The notes under the pieces: generated by a model
Database searches by the model: none
What the model was told of the DNA's origin: nothing
The model's input: only the letters and a program-made list of their open reading frames with translations
Part shown: one piece after another, positions 61,158-64,000 of the stretch
Layout: every line of letters starts with the position of its first letter
Numbering within the stretch: the first letter of the stretch is position 1
Program-made: the position numbers and the translations under genes
NCBI GenBank assembly: GCA_016742095.1
Contig: JACVCJ010000012.1
Span: 1-64,000, forward strand
Direction: 5' to 3'
DNA length: 64,000 nucleotides
Source: Bacteroidia bacterium
GTDB lineage: Bacteria; Bacteroidota; Bacteroidia; CAIKAF01

Positions 61158-62216
61158 ATGAAAGCAAAATATACGGTCACCGACAGGATCATAACCAGGA
61201 TAACGGGCTGGCTCGCCGGCGCTATCGTTGTGTGCCTGGCTGCCTGGGGCGCCTATACGGTTTGGGAATATTATCATTATGAGTATACGAATGATGCACA
61301 GGTACAGGAATATGTAAATCCTGTGATCTCGAGGGCGGGCGGCTTTATTGTGGCCGTGCGGTTCGAGGAGAACCAGTTTGTACACAGAGGCGATACCTTA
61401 CTCCTGATCGATAACCGTGAATATGTGATACAGCAGGCCCAGACCGAGGCCTCCATACAACGCGAAGAGGCCCGCCTGCAGGTGCTGGAAAGTAATGTGC
61501 ATACGCTGGAAAAGCGTGCTGCATCGGACAAGGCCCAGATCAATGTGCATAAGGCCCGTGTGTGGAAACAGGAACTGGAGAACGAACGTTACGGGAAACT
61601 GTACCGCGAGGAATCGGCCACCCTGCAGCAGCTCGAAGAGGTACAGGCCACCCTGGACGTATATAAAAATGCATACCTGTCCGCTGTGGACAGCTACGAG
61701 GCAGCCATGGCCCGGATAAACGAGACCGAGGCCGAAAAGGGTGTGGTAAAGGCAGAGATTGCCCGGTTAAAGGCCCTGCTTGACCGGCATAAACTGGATG
61801 TGAGCTATACCGTGATCACGGCTCCTTACGACGGGCGCATGGGACGGCGCATCGTAGAGGTGGGGCAGATGATCGACGCCGGCGAAGTGCTGGGCTTTAT
61901 CGTGAACAATGAGACCGACAAATGGGTAGTGGCCAACTACAAGGAAACCCAGATAGAACATATGCGCCTGGGCGACAGGGTCACTTTTACCGCCGATGCT
62001 TATCCCGGTAAAACGTTCACGGGTACCATTATATCGTTCTCGCCGGCCACCGGCTCCAGTTTTTCCCTGCTTCCGCCCGATAATTCCACCGGAAACTTTG
62101 TAAAGATCGTGCAACGGGTGCCGGTACGTATCAAAGTGGAAGGGGACCGCAGCGAGCTCGATCTGCTGAAGGTGGGCATGAACGTGAACGTGTATATTCC
62201 CAAACGGCATGGATAA
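61158..62216 (+). CDS. HlyD/EmrA-type membrane fusion protein
   Basis: A 352-residue periplasmic adaptor with one N-terminal membrane helix (about 18-38). It has the biotinyl-lipoyl-like halves (YTNDAQVQEYVNPVISRAGGFIVAV; VITAPYDGRMGRRIVEVGQMIDAGE), a coiled-coil hairpin (about 85-200) and a beta-barrel (VANYKETQIEHMRLGDRVTFTADAYPGKTFTG). It is of the EmrA class, linking the MFS pump to TolC. The MFS gene overlaps it by 8 bp. Confidence 0.95.
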   Translation: MKAKYTVTDRIITRITGWLAGAIVVCLAAWGAYTVWEYYHYEYTNDAQVQEYVNPVISRAGGFIVAVRFEENQFVHRGDTLLLIDNREYVIQQAQTEASIQREEARLQVLESNVHTLEKRAASDKAQINVHKARVWKQELENERYGKLYREESATLQQLEEVQATLDVYKNAYLSAVDSYEAAMARINETEAEKGVVKAEIARLKALLDRHKLDVSYTVITAPYDGRMGRRIVEVGQMIDAGEVLGFIVNNETDKWVVANYKETQIEHMRLGDRVTFTADAYPGKTFTGTIISFSPATGSSFSLLPPDNSTGNFVKIVQRVPVRIKVEGDRSELDLLKVGMNVNVYIPKRHG

Positions 62217-63798
62217 GCTGCTGCTCATATTCCGCTCCTGGGTGCCCGAATGGCTCGTCAGGCTCATCCTCTTCAGCCTGTTGCTGCCCAGCATTGTACT
62301 GTTCTTCCTGCCCCTGGCAAATATCAATGCGGCGGCGGGGCATTACGGCAGCGAGCCGGCCGATATCCAGTTCTCTGTGGCACTGTTCTATGCCGGTTAT
62401 GCCGGCTTTTACTCACTCGAACGCCGCTTTTTTCTCTTCCTGGCCATGAAAGAGTATTTTATCCTGCTCGTTTTCCTGAATATGGCCACGGCATTTGTCT
62501 GTTACCAGACCTGTGAACTGTATGTGTTTCTGCCGGTACGCTTTATACAGGGTATGCTGTTCTCCAGCACGGTGAACCTGTCCCTGTCGCTCATGTTCAC
62601 GCGTCTGCAAAGCGAACGGGCGCGCGAGATCAGCTTTTCGGTGTTTTTCGGCAGCCTGCTCTGTGCGTTGCCCTTTACCAATTTTGTTACCGCCGACCTC
62701 ATCGACGCCTATAATTTCAGCGTGGTCTATAAAGGCGCTTTGTTCTCCTATTTGCCGGGACTGCTTATGCTGCTTATTGCCATGAACAGCGTGCGGCTGA
62801 ATGTGAAATTCCCGCTGTCGCACCTGGACTGGCAGAGTTTTGCATTGTATACGGTCATGCTGTCGCTCATCGGTTATATAATGATCTACGGTCAGGAATA
62901 TTACTGGCTGTACGACCGGCGTATACGGTTCAGTGTGGCAGGTATGGCCGTATTGTTATGCATATACTATTTCCGGCAGAGGCATATGAAGCATCCCTAT
63001 ATCGACCTGGCTGCGCTGGGCTACCGGAATTTTACGGTAAGTATGTTCCTGTTGTTCATTATGTACATATGCCGCTTTGCCCTGGTGGCCACCAATGCCT
63101 ATTTTTCAACGGTGCTGAAGTTCGATCCCATGCACGTTTCGTACATTAACCTGTTCAATTTCGGCGGACTGGTGGCGGGGGTTATCATAAGCTGTGCCAT
63201 GCTGCTTCAGCGCAGACCTATACGTTATCTGTGGCTGCCCGGTTTTATCCTGCTGCTCCTGTTCCATGTATGGATGTTTTACCTGTTCGATATCTATGCC
63301 GATGAATTCAACTATTATATTCCTTTGTTCATACAGGGCCTGGGCGTGGGGATGATCATGGTCCCTGTGATCGTATATGCCATCTCTTCGGTGCCGCTGC
63401 ACCTGGGCAGTTCTGCTTCGGCCATAGGACTTGCCGTGCGTTACCTCGGCTTTTGTGTGAGCATAGGCATCATGAATTATTTTGAATTGTACGGGAAAAG
63501 CCGGCATTTTAACGCATTCCAGGACAAACTGACCTTCACGGACCCCGTGGTGCGGCATGCCCTGGACGTACATTCCGAAAAACTTCTGGATAAAGGAATG
63601 GTCGATTTCAGATCGTCTGAGGCAGCAGATAAATTACTGGTAAATTCGGTGAACATGCAGGACCATCTCCGCTATGCCATGGATTATTACGAGCTGATCG
63701 CCTACCTGCTGGTAGCCACGATATTGTTCATAGCCATGATGCCTTTCATGAACAGAACGGTAGTGTACCTGAGATCGCGATTCCTGTCCCCGGCCTGA
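62209..63798 (+). CDS. MFS transporter, DHA2/EmrB-like efflux pump
   Basis: A 529-residue inner-membrane protein with about 14 hydrophobic helices, the count of the DHA2 (EmrB-type) drug:H+ antiporters. Characteristic helix motifs are loose, and charged motif A is weak (EYFILLVFLNMATAFVCYQTC, FIQGMLFSSTVNLS). The family role is taken mostly from topology and the EmrA/TolC neighbours. The last 80 residues contain a large extramembrane loop (about 420-485). The substrate is unknown. Confidence 0.88.
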   Translation: MDKLLLIFRSWVPEWLVRLILFSLLLPSIVLFFLPLANINAAAGHYGSEPADIQFSVALFYAGYAGFYSLERRFFLFLAMKEYFILLVFLNMATAFVCYQTCELYVFLPVRFIQGMLFSSTVNLSLSLMFTRLQSERAREISFSVFFGSLLCALPFTNFVTADLIDAYNFSVVYKGALFSYLPGLLMLLIAMNSVRLNVKFPLSHLDWQSFALYTVMLSLIGYIMIYGQEYYWLYDRRIRFSVAGMAVLLCIYYFRQRHMKHPYIDLAALGYRNFTVSMFLLFIMYICRFALVATNAYFSTVLKFDPMHVSYINLFNFGGLVAGVIISCAMLLQRRPIRYLWLPGFILLLLFHVWMFYLFDIYADEFNYYIPLFIQGLGVGMIMVPVIVYAISSVPLHLGSSASAIGLAVRYLGFCVSIGIMNYFELYGKSRHFNAFQDKLTFTDPVVRHALDVHSEKLLDKGMVDFRSSEAADKLLVNSVNMQDHLRYAMDYYELIAYLLVATILFIAMMPFMNRTVVYLRSRFLSPA

Positions 63799-63844
63799 GT
63801 CCTGCAGACAAAACCCTGTACCGAACGAAATTAAAAACAATACG

Positions 63845-64000
63845 ATGGATACAAAACCACTGAAAAGACACCAGGCCCTTCAGTCCCTGAGCAGGGAGCA
63901 TCATCACGGTCTGCTGCTCTGCCGGAAGATACGGGAGGGATTCCGGCACAACATTCCGGCCGGGCGCATTAAAAAGTATGCCGACTGGTTCTGGGAGAAC
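63845..64000 (+). CDS. Hemerythrin-like domain protein, cut by right window edge
   Basis: 52 codons are visible: MDTKPLKRHQALQSLSREHH, then HGLLLCRKIREGF...KKYADWFWEN. The RHQ...LSREHHHGL and KK..WFW patterns match HHE-type hemerythrin helices that bind a di-iron centre. It starts 46 bases after the MFS gene in the same direction, so it may be the last gene of the efflux operon. The rest of the gene is outside the window. Confidence 0.75.
   Translation, partial: MDTKPLKRHQALQSLSREHHHGLLLCRKIREGFRHNIPAGRIKKYADWFWEN

Overview
The window looks like chromosomal DNA of a Bacteroidota bacterium, most likely of the Chitinophagia/Chitinophagaceae type. The signs are: many promoters with the Bacteroidota -7 element TAnnTTTG (often with TTG or TTTG 19-21 bases upstream); three secreted proteins ending in type IX secretion (T9SS) sorting domains; a PorE-like TPR/propeller/OmpA protein; a long SecA with a lineage-type insertion; and families typical of the phylum (DUF2795, DUF4199, GIN-domain lipoprotein, choice-of-anchor L). 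Base composition is moderately G+C rich for the phylum. The genus assignment is inference.

Layout. 1-8.4 kb: a GNAT gene cut by the left end, two MocR-type (GntR + aminotransferase) regulators, a DapA-family lyase with a cupin gene, a thioredoxin-like protein, a TetR regulator with an MBL-fold hydrolase that share an operator motif, and an aldo/keto reductase. 8.6-10.2 kb: an ABC-F ATPase. 10.4-16.7 kb: an accessory-looking block bracketed by two inverted YhcG/DUF1016 nuclease paralogues. It holds a structured repeat element, a small ORF, an A+T-rich TPR protein, a glycolipid-binding-like and a VOC protein, a membrane-bound LuxR regulator with DUF4199, and an orphan secreted protein. 17-19.8 kb: pirin, an AidB-like acyl-CoA dehydrogenase and tRNA-Lys. 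20-31.5 kb: the PorE-like protein; a prolyl-oligopeptidase-like lipoprotein that has lost its catalytic residues, translationally coupled to chorismate synthase and a dicarboxylate symporter; rnpA-yidD; a CTP protease; an acyltransferase-like protein and a glycosyltransferase.

31.6-42 kb: two T9SS cargo proteins (glycine-rich; metallophosphatase), a di-haem peroxidase, pssA-purS-M42 aminopeptidase, an XRE regulator and small envelope proteins. 42-48 kb (minus strand): pepA-pdxA and exbB-exbD-tonB-like-folC. 48.3-58.2 kb: a cobalamin adenosyltransferase, DUF2795, secA (behind a large palindrome), a 954-residue T9SS adhesin-like protein, rplU-rpmA and serS. 58.3-64 kb: an AraC regulator divergent from a lipoprotein gene and a TolC-HlyD-MFS efflux operon, followed by a hemerythrin-like gene cut by the right end. 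Two near-identical 27-bp repeats lie exactly 25 bases before the -7 boxes of the lipoprotein and TolC genes, so this locus reads as an AraC-activated export regulon.

No CRISPR array, rRNA, integrase or intact insertion sequence was seen. The most unusual items are the AraC regulon, the dead S9 peptidase coupled to aroC, the perfect 13-bp dyad at secA, and the YhcG-bracketed block with its structured repeat.
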